Assembly (NCBI GenBank): GCA_017477465.1
Contig: JAFUVU010000028.1
Location: forward strand, 1 to 35,165
Length of the DNA stretch: 35,165 nucleotides
Source: Bacteroidales bacterium
GTDB lineage: Bacteria > Bacteroidota > Bacteroidia > Bacteroidales > UBA932
Reading direction: 5' to 3'
Below, piece by piece: positions 21,169 through 28,916 of the stretch. The position numbers and the translations under genes were made by a program. The notes under the pieces were generated by a model. That model worked only from the letters and a program-made list of their open reading frames with translations. It ran no database searches and was not told the origin of the DNA. Numbering within the stretch: the first letter of the stretch is position 1; each line of letters opens with the position of its first letter.

Positions 21169-21239
21169 ATAAAAATCAAGTGCGGCAAAAAGTCACACTT
21201 GATTTCAGGAAAACGTTGGGTATCAGGCACTTGCGTGCC
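21169..21239 (-). repeat. 71-bp dispersed repeat with terminator hairpin, copy 2
   Basis: This is the inverted counterpart of 18100-18170. It follows the fabG stop by 8 bases on the minus strand. Here the first part also forms a small hairpin (GGCAC-GCAA-GTGCC), and the main stem is TCAAGTG/CACTTGA with a T-run. Confidence 0.75.
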
Positions 21240-21247
21240 ACGATAAG

Positions 21248-21994
21248 CTAGCAGTACATGCCGCCGTTTACTGCTATTACTTGGCCTGTTACGTAGGAGG
21301 CAAGGTCGGAAGCTAAGAAGAGGGCGACGGAGGCAATCTCATCGACGGAAGCGCCTCTCTTGAGCGGAATCAGCTTAATGAATTCATCCTTAACGGCTTG
21401 CGGGAGCACTTCTGTCATTTCAGAGATGACGTAACCCGGAGCGATGGCGTTGGCACGAATGCCGCGCGGACCCATTTCCTTTGCCACGGACTTTGCCATG
21501 GCGATGAGGCCGGCCTTGGACGCAGAGTAGTTCACCTGCCCGGGATTACCGGTCTGCCCGGCGATGGAAGCCATATTGATGATGCTGCCACAGCGCTGGC
21601 GGGCCATCACAGGCACCACGGCGTGCAGGAAATTAAAGGCGCTCTTCATATTTACGTCGATCACGGCGTCCCACTGAGCCTCGCTCATGCGCATGACAAG
21701 ACCGTCCTTGGTGATGCCGGCGTTGTTTACAAGGATGTCGATGCGGCCGAAATCGGCCATTATCTGCTCCACTACCTCCTGGGTGGCCTGAAAGTCGGCG
21801 GCATTGGAGGCGTAACCTTTCACCTTCACGCCAAAGGCCTCGATTTCGGCTATTGTTTGCTGAGCTACATCATTGATTTCCAGATCCGTGAATGCGATTG
21901 AGGCACCCTCGGAAGCATATCTCAAAGCGATAGCCTTGCCGATGCCACGCGCCGCGCCCGTAATAAGGGCGACTTTTCCTTTTAAAAGATCCAT
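21248..21994 (-). CDS. fabG: 3-oxoacyl-[acyl-carrier-protein] reductase FabG
   Basis: FabG reduces beta-ketoacyl-ACP with NADPH in fatty-acid elongation. The 248 residues are a canonical short-chain dehydrogenase: cofactor motif TGAARGIG (about 13-20), NNAG at about 91-94, the Ser of NMASIAG near 143, and the catalytic YSASK near 156-160. The C-terminus SYVTGQVIAVNGGMYC is typical of FabG. The start is an ATG 3 bases after the nhaA stop, so it is translationally close to it. Because many SDRs look alike, the exact substrate is inferred from overall similarity. Its placement away from other fatty-acid genes is noteworthy. Confidence 0.85.
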   Translation of the reverse strand: MDLLKGKVALITGAARGIGKAIALRYASEGASIAFTDLEINDVAQQTIAEIEAFGVKVKGYASNAADFQATQEVVEQIMADFGRIDILVNNAGITKDGLVMRMSEAQWDAVIDVNMKSAFNFLHAVVPVMARQRCGSIINMASIAGQTGNPGQVNYSASKAGLIAMAKSVAKEMGPRGIRANAIAPGYVISEMTEVLPQAVKDEFIKLIPLKRGASVDEIASVALFLASDLASYVTGQVIAVNGGMYC

Positions 21995-21997
21995 ATC

Positions 21998-23422
21998 TTA
22001 CGCTTTTTTAGACTTTTTAAACTTTGAGACGATGGTGATAAGAATCGAGCCAAGGATGCCAGAAGCGACGGAACCCATGAGCACGGCAATCTTACCAGCA
22101 TCCCTAAGATGCTGAGTAACAGCAGGGTCGATGGTGGGGCCGGCGAAGGAAAGCGTATCCACGAAGATACTCATAGTAAAGCCGATACCGCCAAGGCAGG
22201 CCACCGCAAAGAGCATCGGCCAGGTCGAACGCGCCGGCATTGCGCCGACCTTGAACTTGATGGCAAGCCAGGAAGCCAAGGTGATGCCCAAAGGCTTGCC
22301 GACCAGCAGTCCCAGGAAAATACCCAGCCCTACGCTGCCCAGCACAGGGTCTATGGCTTTGAAAATATTGAAAAAGCCGGGATCCGTAATCTCCACTCCG
22401 GCGTTGGCCAGGGCGAAAATGGGCATTATGACAAAGTTGACGATAGGATTGAGCTTATGCTCCAGCCTGTAGGACGGCGGGATGGTCTTCTTTGTGAGGC
22501 TGCTCAGACGGCGAAGGTGATAACGCTCCGGACCGTTGGGGAAGGACTCGCCGGTGCGGACGGACTCGGCCTCCAGCAGGCCTTCGTACAGGATGCGCGC
22601 CCTGCGATGGAACTTGGCCTTATTATAACGCGCGTCCATGGGAATCAGAAGCGCAATGACAACGCCGGTCATGGTGGCATGGATGCCGCTGTAATAGAAG
22701 AGGAACCACACAATCACCGCAGGCACAACATAATAGCCGATTCTCTTTTCGCCAAGCTTCTTCATCAGGGCGACGAAGAGAATCACCATCAGGGCGATGG
22801 CCAGAAGCGGAAGGTTGATGTGCCCGCCATAGAACAGCGCCACCACCAGAATGGCTATCAAATCGTCGGCAATGGCGAGGGCCGTCAGGAAAACTTTGAG
22901 CGAAATGGGCACCTTATCGCCAAGAATTGAAAGGATGCCGACGGCAAAGGCGATATCCGTCGCAGTTGGAATGCCCCAGCCGGAAGCGGCAACCGTGCCA
23001 TGATTGACGATGGTATAAATGAGTGCCGGCATAAGCACACCGCCGAAAGCAGCGATAACGGGCAGGATAGCCTTCTTGAAGGAGGACAGTTCCCCGCACA
23101 CTATCTCGCGCTTTATTTCCAGGCCGACGGTGAAGAAGAAAATGACCATCAGGATGTCGTTGATGAACTTTTCCATGGTCATTCCCCTCGGGAAATACCA
23201 GTCAATGAGGCCGTTAGGCGAAGCCACATGGACTGTGAGCTCCGTATGGAGGAATCCGTGATAGAAGCCTTTGGTGAACGGCAGGTTGGCAAGCAACATT
23301 GCCACTGCGACGCAAGCCAGCAGGATGACGCCGTTGGCCCATGGCTTTTTTACAAACTTCTGCTGTGAAATCTGAAAGTTATGAACTTCTTTATTCCACC
23401 AGTGGATAGGTATGAGTGACAT
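21998..23422 (-). CDS. nhaA: Na+/H+ antiporter NhaA
   Basis: NhaA expels sodium in exchange for protons across the inner membrane and regulates pH. The 474-residue protein has the family's essential acids: Asp156 in TATDIAFAVGILS and the pair Asp186-Asp187 in ALAIADDLIAILV. The FTVGLEIKREIVCGEL loop follows helix II/III, and GIHATMTGV is also present. The ATG at 23422 is chosen because it lies one base beyond the ahcY stop; an upstream in-frame ATG at 23464 would overlap ahcY by 40 bases. It is longer than E. coli NhaA because of an extended cytoplasmic loop. Confidence 0.94.
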   Translation of the reverse strand: MSLIPIHWWNKEVHNFQISQQKFVKKPWANGVILLACVAVAMLLANLPFTKGFYHGFLHTELTVHVASPNGLIDWYFPRGMTMEKFINDILMVIFFFTVGLEIKREIVCGELSSFKKAILPVIAAFGGVLMPALIYTIVNHGTVAASGWGIPTATDIAFAVGILSILGDKVPISLKVFLTALAIADDLIAILVVALFYGGHINLPLLAIALMVILFVALMKKLGEKRIGYYVVPAVIVWFLFYYSGIHATMTGVVIALLIPMDARYNKAKFHRRARILYEGLLEAESVRTGESFPNGPERYHLRRLSSLTKKTIPPSYRLEHKLNPIVNFVIMPIFALANAGVEITDPGFFNIFKAIDPVLGSVGLGIFLGLLVGKPLGITLASWLAIKFKVGAMPARSTWPMLFAVACLGGIGFTMSIFVDTLSFAGPTIDPAVTQHLRDAGKIAVLMGSVASGILGSILITIVSKFKKSKKA

Positions 23423-23423
23423 A

Positions 23424-24662
23424 TTATCCGAAGATATATTTTTGTTGTTGCTCGGTAAGGACATCTATCTTGATGCCCCAGTCGGCAAGCTTTCTTAATG
23501 CTACTTCCCTGTCAATTTCTTCCGGCACATTATTAAGCAAAGTGCCGATGCTGCCGCGGTTCTGAGCGAGATAACGGGCGCTGAGAGCCTGGATGGCGAA
23601 GGACATATCCATGATTTCTGCGGGATGACCGTCGCCCGCGGCAAGGTTTACAAGGCGCCCTTCGGCAATTATGTAGATGGTGCGGCCATTTTCCAGCACG
23701 TACCCTTCGATATTGTTGCGGGCAGGTTTGTGACTCACCGCCATAGCTTTAAGCTTGGCGACGGCAACCTCAACGTCGAAGTGTCCGGCATTGCAGCAGA
23801 TGGCGCCGTCCTTCATAAGAAGGAAATGTTCCGGGCCGATTACATCCTCGCAGCCGGTCACGGTGACGAAGATGTCGCCGAGTGCAGCGGCATCCAGCAT
23901 GGGCATTACTTGGAAACCGTCCATTACAGCCTCCATTGCCTTGATTGGATCCACCTCTGTCACAATTACTTTTGCACCCATTCCCTTGGCGCGCATGGCC
24001 ACGCCCTTGCCGCACCAGCCGTAACCGGCGACGACAACGTACTTGCCCGCTACGATGAGGTTTGTGGTGCGGTTGATGCCGTCCCACACGCTTTGGCCTG
24101 TGCCGTAGCGGTTGTCGAACAGATGTTTGCAGTCTGCATCGTTGACCAGCATCATGGGGAATTTAAGCTCCCCTGCAGCGGCCATGGCTTTGAGCCTGAG
24201 TATGCCGGTGGTAGTTTCTTCACATCCGCCGATAACTGCGGGAATAAGCTCCGGGAACTCCTTGTGAAGGGTAGTTACAAGGTCGCCTCCGTCGTCGATA
24301 ATGATATTGGGACCTACCTCCAGCACTTTGCGGATGTCCTGGAAGTACTCCTCCTCATTGCAGCCATGAACGGCGAAAACGTTAAGTCCTTCATGCACAA
24401 GGGCTGCCGCCACATCGTCCTGAGTGCTGAGCGGGTTGGAGCCGGTAATATACATAGTGGCGCCGCCGGAGGCAAGAACCTCGCACAGATGGGCCGTTTT
24501 TGCTTCCAGATGCACGCTGAGGGCTATTTTCAGGCCTGTGAATGGTTTGCTTTGCTCAAAATCTTTTTGGATTCCGTCCAAAAGGGGCATGTGGCTGCGC
24601 ACCCAGCTGAGCTTGAGTTCGCCGCTTTCCCACAAGTTGATGTCGCGAATGTGACTTGCCAT
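23424..24662 (-). CDS. ahcY: Adenosylhomocysteinase, short (archaeal/Thermotoga-like) type
   Basis: This enzyme reversibly hydrolyses S-adenosylhomocysteine to adenosine and homocysteine, relieving inhibition of methyltransferases. Catalytic positions align with known enzymes: His51 (SVHLEAKTA), Asp124 (IDDGGDL), Glu148-149 (GCEETTTG), Lys179, Asp183 and Asn184 (DCKHLFDNRYGTGQS). The NAD site is GYGWCGKG (213-220). At 412 residues it lacks the roughly 40-residue insert of the longer bacterial/eukaryotic form. It belongs to the short clade, in which some relatives prefer S-inosylhomocysteine. It starts the minus-strand unit ahcY-nhaA-fabG. Confidence 0.93.
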   Translation of the reverse strand: MASHIRDINLWESGELKLSWVRSHMPLLDGIQKDFEQSKPFTGLKIALSVHLEAKTAHLCEVLASGGATMYITGSNPLSTQDDVAAALVHEGLNVFAVHGCNEEEYFQDIRKVLEVGPNIIIDDGGDLVTTLHKEFPELIPAVIGGCEETTTGILRLKAMAAAGELKFPMMLVNDADCKHLFDNRYGTGQSVWDGINRTTNLIVAGKYVVVAGYGWCGKGVAMRAKGMGAKVIVTEVDPIKAMEAVMDGFQVMPMLDAAALGDIFVTVTGCEDVIGPEHFLLMKDGAICCNAGHFDVEVAVAKLKAMAVSHKPARNNIEGYVLENGRTIYIIAEGRLVNLAAGDGHPAEIMDMSFAIQALSARYLAQNRGSIGTLLNNVPEEIDREVALRKLADWGIKIDVLTEQQQKYIFG

Positions 24663-24684
24663 AAAAACGTAGTGAATGAAAGCG

Positions 24685-24692
24685 CAAATTTA
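24685..24692 (-). promoter_or_regulatory. -7 box of ahcY
   Basis: CAAATTTA on the plus strand is TAAATTTG on the minus strand, 22 bases before the ahcY ATG. Confidence 0.6.
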
Positions 24693-24713
24693 GTAAAATC
24701 CCGGCGCTTTTCC

Positions 24714-24721
24714 TATATTTG
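24714..24721 (+). promoter_or_regulatory. -7 box of the lipoprotein gene at 24727
   Basis: TATATTTG ends five bases before the ATG. It is divergent from the ahcY promoter. Confidence 0.6.
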
Positions 24722-24726
24722 CAGAA

Positions 24727-25608
24727 ATGAGAAAACCGCTCTACATATTGCTGTTAACCCTCACGGCCTGCACTGGCGCCGCTTCGCTGGACATACCACT
24801 GGAGCTGCTGTCAGGCCGTCAGCAGGACAGGATGAACAGCATCGGCACACGTTTTATGGACGAGGTGGACAAGAGCTATTGGAAAGAGGAAGCAGTGCTC
24901 CTGGACGCGGCGGTAGCAGCCAAAGACCTCCCATGGCAAAGCGGAGAGCCGATACAAGTGGAAGCAAACGGCGTAAAGGGAACTGTCCTTCTGGAAAACG
25001 GAGACGACGGCACCACGCTCACCCTTGAGGCCCGCGGCACCACGCTTGCCAGCTTCAAAGCATCATCAGACGGTAGCACGGAGATGCAGCTCCAGCATTT
25101 CCTCCTCACAACGGAAGGCTTTGCCGACGGCGCGCTGGACGGAAGCGCCCGCTTTTGGAAAGACGGCCGGCTCCTTGCCAGCCTGGACGCACGCAAAGAA
25201 GGCGAAATCAATTATTTAGAGGCAGACCTGATAGGTGAGCTGCAAATAAAAGGCACAGTGCAGCAGGCCCGCCTGAAAGACATCTTCACGCAGTTCAGCG
25301 TGGCCACAACGCAGGACGAAGCCCTCCCCCTTGTAGAAAAGGCCGATGCCTGCGTCGCCCTCGGCATTCACTTCGACGGTGCCGCGGAGCCATCATCGGC
25401 TCTTATCCTTACCCCGTATCACAGGAACAACCGCTACGACGATTACTGGACATGGCGCTGGACAGTGAGCTTCCCCGACGGTGTAAACATCCCGGCCAAC
25501 AAGCTTGTGGAGCGTCATCACTTCTCCGATTTAATAGATAGGCTCGAGGCACTTCGCTACGCCTTTTGGCGGCTCATGCCCGCTACATCGGAATACACCG
25601 ACCTCTGA
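24727..25608 (+). CDS. Predicted lipoprotein of unknown function
   Basis: The protein has 293 residues. A short signal peptide ends in a lipobox, LTLTAC (Cys15). The remainder is a mixed alpha/beta region with regularly spaced beta strands (VKGTVLLENGDDGTTLTLEA, then LASFKASSDGST and LLASLDARKEGEINYLEA), which suggests a compact extracytoplasmic beta-sheet domain. The last third has an aromatic stretch, RYDDYWTWRW. I do not recognise the family. It has its own promoter, and a neighbouring lipoprotein gene lies downstream on the same strand. The two proteins show no obvious similarity. Confidence 0.7.
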   Translation: MRKPLYILLLTLTACTGAASLDIPLELLSGRQQDRMNSIGTRFMDEVDKSYWKEEAVLLDAAVAAKDLPWQSGEPIQVEANGVKGTVLLENGDDGTTLTLEARGTTLASFKASSDGSTEMQLQHFLLTTEGFADGALDGSARFWKDGRLLASLDARKEGEINYLEADLIGELQIKGTVQQARLKDIFTQFSVATTQDEALPLVEKADACVALGIHFDGAAEPSSALILTPYHRNNRYDDYWTWRWTVSFPDGVNIPANKLVERHHFSDLIDRLEALRYAFWRLMPATSEYTDL

Positions 25609-25702
25609 AAATCGGCATTTTTACCATTTGCAACACAAAATTGTTACTTAGCAACGGCTGCAGTTTTCTTTAGCGGCCATTCATCTTATTTTTGTACAAA
25701 GA

Positions 25703-25710
25703 TAAATTTG
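25703..25710 (+). promoter_or_regulatory. -7 box of the lipoprotein gene at 25716
   Basis: TAAATTTG ends five bases before the ATG at 25716. A second box, TATTTTTG, lies at 25687-25694. The upstream in-frame ATG at 25692 overlaps that second box and is unlikely to be used. Confidence 0.55.
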
Positions 25711-25715
25711 CAGCT

Positions 25716-26465
25716 ATGAGAAAATACTTATTCCTGGCAGCCGCATTGCTGCTTGCAGCAGCATGCGACTCAGGCAAACCAGCCGAACTGTACGTCCCTA
25801 AAAATACGGTGGAATTTGCCGGCAACGCCTTCACGGACTTCAGCCTAGGGGCCGATGTCAAACTCTACACCGCCCAGAACCCCGACAACAAGAGCGAATG
25901 GGTAATCCAGGCCGTTGTTCCCGTCCGCAAAGAAACCAAGAACAAAATCGGAGGCCTTGAAATCGACCTCGTTCCCCTTGACGACCGCGGAATCCGCGTA
26001 CGCGACGGTTTCGTAATGCATGGCGAAGACCTGGACAACATGGTCCCGGTTTACAATGCCGGTGACGCCGTTGAGCGTTCCATCGTGTTTTCAGTTTCCG
26101 AGGACGGCCGCAAGAAATACTTCTCCGGCAAGGAAGCCGCAGAGCTGATTGCCCGCACCAAAGGCGTCAGGATGGATTTCAACATTTCCAATCCCACCGC
26201 CGTCAAAGAGGAAGCCGCTACCACTCCCTCAGAATATCCCATGACAGTTGACGGGCAGTGCCGCCGCTTTGGAGTTTACGGAATGCTCTCCCAGTACGAC
26301 AACGCGCTTAAAAACGGCAATAAGAAACGGGCCAAGCAGATTGAAGACAGGCTTTGGGAAATAGAAAAGAGAGTAAAGAACGACCACAGCATCCCTTCAA
26401 GCGTCCGTGACGCCTTCGTCCGCTACGTAGAAGACAAGGAAGACGAAATCGAAGACCGCTACTAA
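25716..26465 (+). CDS. Predicted lipoprotein, unknown function
   Basis: The protein has 249 residues. The signal peptide MRKYLFLAAALLLAAAC ends in a lipobox with Cys17. Residues about 25-150 form a beta-rich domain (KNTVEFAGNAFTDFSLGADV through EWVIQAVVPVRKET). After a Pro-rich linker, the C-terminal 70 residues are highly charged and probably helical (KNGNKKRAKQIEDRLWEIEK, then EDKEDEIEDRY). I do not recognise the family. It has a strong promoter and terminator of its own, so it is a single-gene unit. Confidence 0.72.
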   Translation: MRKYLFLAAALLLAAACDSGKPAELYVPKNTVEFAGNAFTDFSLGADVKLYTAQNPDNKSEWVIQAVVPVRKETKNKIGGLEIDLVPLDDRGIRVRDGFVMHGEDLDNMVPVYNAGDAVERSIVFSVSEDGRKKYFSGKEAAELIARTKGVRMDFNISNPTAVKEEAATTPSEYPMTVDGQCRRFGVYGMLSQYDNALKNGNKKRAKQIEDRLWEIEKRVKNDHSIPSSVRDAFVRYVEDKEDEIEDRY

Positions 26466-26486
26466 CCTCATACCCAAATATTTACA

Positions 26487-26520
26487 AGAATGCAGCCCGA
26501 CTCACGCCGGGCTGCATTCT
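26487..26520. terminator. Strong bidirectional terminator
   Basis: A perfect 13-base stem, AGAATGCAGCCCG with CGGGCTGCATTCT, and an eight-base loop. It sits between the convergent lipoprotein and outer-membrane protein genes. Confidence 0.9.
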
Positions 26521-26534
26521 TTATACGGAGCCAA

Positions 26535-27206
26535 CTACAGGATGTAGATGACCCCAAGGGAGAGATTGTAAGTATCCATATCAAGACCGAAGCGGGTCAT
26601 AGTTTCTCCGTTTGAAGACATATTCTGCAGGCCGAAGGAACCAATGTGGCCGACAACAGAGAAGTGCGGATCAAGTTTCATAGAGAATCCGGGGCGCGCA
26701 AGTACCTGAAGCAGACCTATCTTGCTTGCATCACGCCAGCCGCCGTCGCCGGTTTGTGCCTGCATGGTGTATGAGCCATAACCCAGCACGGCATCTGCGA
26801 AGAGGCTGAAGCGACGCGTGTCAATGAGCACATAGCGGAAATAAGGAGCAAAATTAAAACCGAGCACACGGCTTCTGCTTTGCCTATTTGTGTTGCCAAG
26901 GTCCGATTCGACGCCAAGAGCGGTAGTTATAAGCCCCTTAAGATCATTAGCATCGAATGAGCCGATATAAGGGAAACCGGACTGGAATGTAATGATACCG
27001 CCGGCACCCATCCTGTCTGTGAACATGTAGCCGGCTTCAGGGGAAATCTTGAAGGAGAATCCACTTTGTGTAGTTCCATCGTCGGTGTCTCTCATCGTGG
27101 TTGTGGTAATACCCAAGGAACCGCCGATAAAAAACTGAGCGCTTGCAGTTTGGGCGGTGAGCATGAGACCTGCTGCAGCCGCCAGAGCTAACAATACTTT
27201 TTTCAT
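26535..27206 (-). CDS. Outer-membrane beta-barrel protein
   Basis: This 223-residue protein has a Sec signal peptide (MKKVLLALAAAAGLMLTAQ, cleaved after ASA-Q). Alternating hydrophobic strands typical of small eight-stranded barrels follow (FFIGGSLGITTTTM, SFKISPEAGYMF, FNFAPYFRYVL, RFSLFADAVLGYGSY, VGHIGSFGLQNMSS). The protein ends in a strand, YNLSLGVIYIL, with the hydrophobic C-terminus typical of BAM substrates. It resembles the general outer-membrane beta-barrel (OMP_b-brl) families of Bacteroidota. Its precise role is unknown. The promoter overlaps the terminator of the upstream AraC-type gene. Confidence 0.85.
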   Translation of the reverse strand: MKKVLLALAAAAGLMLTAQTASAQFFIGGSLGITTTTMRDTDDGTTQSGFSFKISPEAGYMFTDRMGAGGIITFQSGFPYIGSFDANDLKGLITTALGVESDLGNTNRQSRSRVLGFNFAPYFRYVLIDTRRFSLFADAVLGYGSYTMQAQTGDGGWRDASKIGLLQVLARPGFSMKLDPHFSVVGHIGSFGLQNMSSNGETMTRFGLDMDTYNLSLGVIYIL

Positions 27207-27247
27207 AAGCTTCGTTATTTGTTAATAATGGGTTATCTTGACGAAGA

Positions 27248-27255
27248 CAAATATA
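27248..27255 (-). promoter_or_regulatory. -7 box of the outer-membrane protein gene
   Basis: TATATTTG on the minus strand, with TTG 20 bases upstream. Its first T belongs to the T-run of the preceding terminator. Confidence 0.7.
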
Positions 27256-27261
27256 AAAAAG

Positions 27262-27287
27262 CCCCTTTGCCCAAACAACAAAAGGGG
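27262..27287 (-). terminator. Terminator of the DUF456/AraC unit
   Basis: On the minus strand CCCCTTTTG pairs with CAAAGGGG (one bulged T), followed by C and six T. The T-run merges with the promoter of the next gene. Confidence 0.7.
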
Positions 27288-27328
27288 TTGCGTTAGCTCA
27301 AAACCATGTTGCAAAAGGTAAAAAACCG

Positions 27329-28375
27329 CTATCCGCCGGCGTTTTTTGCGGCTGCATACTCACTTGGAGACATGCCCGTAGCCTTCTTGAAACTGCGGTA
27401 GAAGGTTGTCCGGTCGTTGAAGCCCGCCTTATCGGCCAGTTCCGACACAGGGAGATCCGGCTGGCTGCCGACAAGCGACAAAACATAACGCACACGCGCC
27501 CCGTTCACATATTCGGAGAAGGACATCCCCGCACATTGGTTTATACAGGACGACACATAGGTCCGGTTTGAGCCGACAGCTTCGGCCAAGTCCGAAATTG
27601 TGAGGCCTTTGGTGCGAAACAGTTCTTTATCAAGCATTTGCTGCTCAATTTTTTGCATGAGCTGCTGCCTTTGATTCTCATTGAGAGAGGCCGGCGGGGC
27701 GATGTCTTCGCCCTGCTGCACTTCCTCCGAGGGAAAAGCCGTCTTGCCCCCCACGTAAAAAATGCCGAAAAGCAGCACCGAGAATGCCACGGAAGGAATC
27801 AGGAGCATCTCTTTTCCCATAAACGAATCCCTGCCGGCCAGATTCACGATGAAAGACGCCACCAGGGTGACCAGCTGCAGAATCAGAAGCACAAGCACGG
27901 GGTCCAGTCTTTTTTCTTCCGGGTTGGAATAATAGTTATCTACCCTTTTGCGGAAAAGCAGAAGCAGCCGCGTGGCATACAGGATAGCAGCAATTGATAC
28001 TATCGGGAACACCCATTTGTTGACGCCCTGCACAGCATCGCCCCCCCAGATGAAGGTTGCCACGCAGAACAGGAGCGCCGGTATAAACCACCACGCATCC
28101 CTTAGCCAGAACGACAACCGCTTATGCGTAAGCCGCTCTACGTACATGGCGTAAAGCGGATACACGGACATGTTGCACAGAAAGTAAATACCTTCCGAGA
28201 AACGCGTATTCAGGCCATTGAAATGCAGATAATGGCAGAAATAGAGCAGCGTTGCGGCTACGGAGAATACAAACAGGGTATGCTTGGCAGGGTCGGCTTT
28301 TTTGTAGTCCAGAAGGCCGATTACCGACCATACCAGACATACCACAAAGGGAAGAACCGTTGCCAGGGAATACAT
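27329..28375 (-). CDS. Integral-membrane AraC-family transcriptional regulator
   Basis: The 348 residues comprise an N-terminal half with six or seven TM helices (for example VLPFVVCLVWSVIGLLDY, AAILYATRLLLLF, LVLLILQLVTLVASFIV) and a C-terminal AraC HTH. The HTH covers about residues 250-343 (LTISDLAEAVGSNRTYVSS, then VSELADKAGFNDRTTFYRSF), joined by a charged linker. Such TM-AraC proteins are characteristic of Bacteroidota and are thought to sense membrane or periplasmic signals while bound to DNA; the signal is unknown. The ATG overlaps the stop of the DUF456 gene (TGATG), so they are co-translated. The HTH resembles that of the Kelch-AraC protein at 3359-4942. Confidence 0.9.
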   Translation of the reverse strand: MYSLATVLPFVVCLVWSVIGLLDYKKADPAKHTLFVFSVAATLLYFCHYLHFNGLNTRFSEGIYFLCNMSVYPLYAMYVERLTHKRLSFWLRDAWWFIPALLFCVATFIWGGDAVQGVNKWVFPIVSIAAILYATRLLLLFRKRVDNYYSNPEEKRLDPVLVLLILQLVTLVASFIVNLAGRDSFMGKEMLLIPSVAFSVLLFGIFYVGGKTAFPSEEVQQGEDIAPPASLNENQRQQLMQKIEQQMLDKELFRTKGLTISDLAEAVGSNRTYVSSCINQCAGMSFSEYVNGARVRYVLSLVGSQPDLPVSELADKAGFNDRTTFYRSFKKATGMSPSEYAAAKNAGG

Positions 28376-28869
28376 CAGAATGCGTAAATAACTATATAAA
28401 AGAGCATTACGGCCGAGCAGATGAGCTTGAGCCCGGTGCCGAACATAAAGCCAAGGAACGCACCGATGGCCGACTTCACGGAAACTGCGGGATCCTGTCC
28501 GGCGAAGATAAGCTCACCGGCGAAAGCGCCCAGCAGCGAGCCCAGAATCATCCCCAAAGGAGGATAAATAAGGCCGACAAACAGGCCGATGATGGCACCC
28601 CACCCGCCGTATTTGGTACCGCCGGTGAGTTTTGTGAAATATGCCGGTACAATATAGTCCAGGATGCTTACTACGATGACAATTCCAAGCCATACAAGCA
28701 GGAGCGTGGTTGAAACGGGTTCTCCCGCACTGTTGGTGCCGTTGCCCCAGATGTAGATAATCAGCATGCCTACCCAGCTGAGGGGCGGGCCGGGAAGCCC
28801 CGGCGCAACGCTGCCGATGATTCCCACCACCCCGAGGATGATGGCTGTAATGGCGATAAAGGTTTCCAT
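28375..28869 (-). CDS. DUF456 family membrane protein
   Basis: This 164-residue protein has about five TM helices. Its Gly/Pro-rich segments are diagnostic of DUF456 (PF04306): GIIGSVAPGLPGPPLSWVG at about 17-35, YTKLTGG-like YFTKLTGGTKYGGWGAIIG, and IYPPLGMILGSLLGAFAGEL. The function is unknown. The ATG lies just 4 bases after its -7 box (TAATTTTG on the minus strand), so the transcript is practically leaderless. It is coupled to the downstream TM-AraC regulator gene, implying a joint role at the membrane. Confidence 0.9.
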   Translation of the reverse strand: METFIAITAIILGVVGIIGSVAPGLPGPPLSWVGMLIIYIWGNGTNSAGEPVSTTLLLVWLGIVIVVSILDYIVPAYFTKLTGGTKYGGWGAIIGLFVGLIYPPLGMILGSLLGAFAGELIFAGQDPAVSVKSAIGAFLGFMFGTGLKLICSAVMLFYIVIYAF

Positions 28870-28873
28870 ATCA

Positions 28874-28881
28874 CAAAATTA
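28874..28881 (-). promoter_or_regulatory. -7 box of the DUF456/AraC unit
   Basis: CAAAATTA on the plus strand is TAATTTTG on the minus strand, four bases before the ATG at 28869. Confidence 0.6.
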
Positions 28882-28886
28882 TTGAT

Positions 28887-28894
28887 TATCTTTG
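28887..28894 (+). promoter_or_regulatory. -7 box of the aminopeptidase P gene
   Basis: TATCTTTG lies 22 bases before the ATG at 28917 and only five bases from the opposing DUF456 box. Confidence 0.65.
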
Positions 28895-28916
28895 AACAAA
28901 CAAAACTTATACCGAT

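Noticed and set aside
23625-25028. Plus-strand frame of 467 codons
   Set aside because: It lies opposite ahcY and crosses the divergent promoters and the next gene start. ahcY carries all its catalytic residues.
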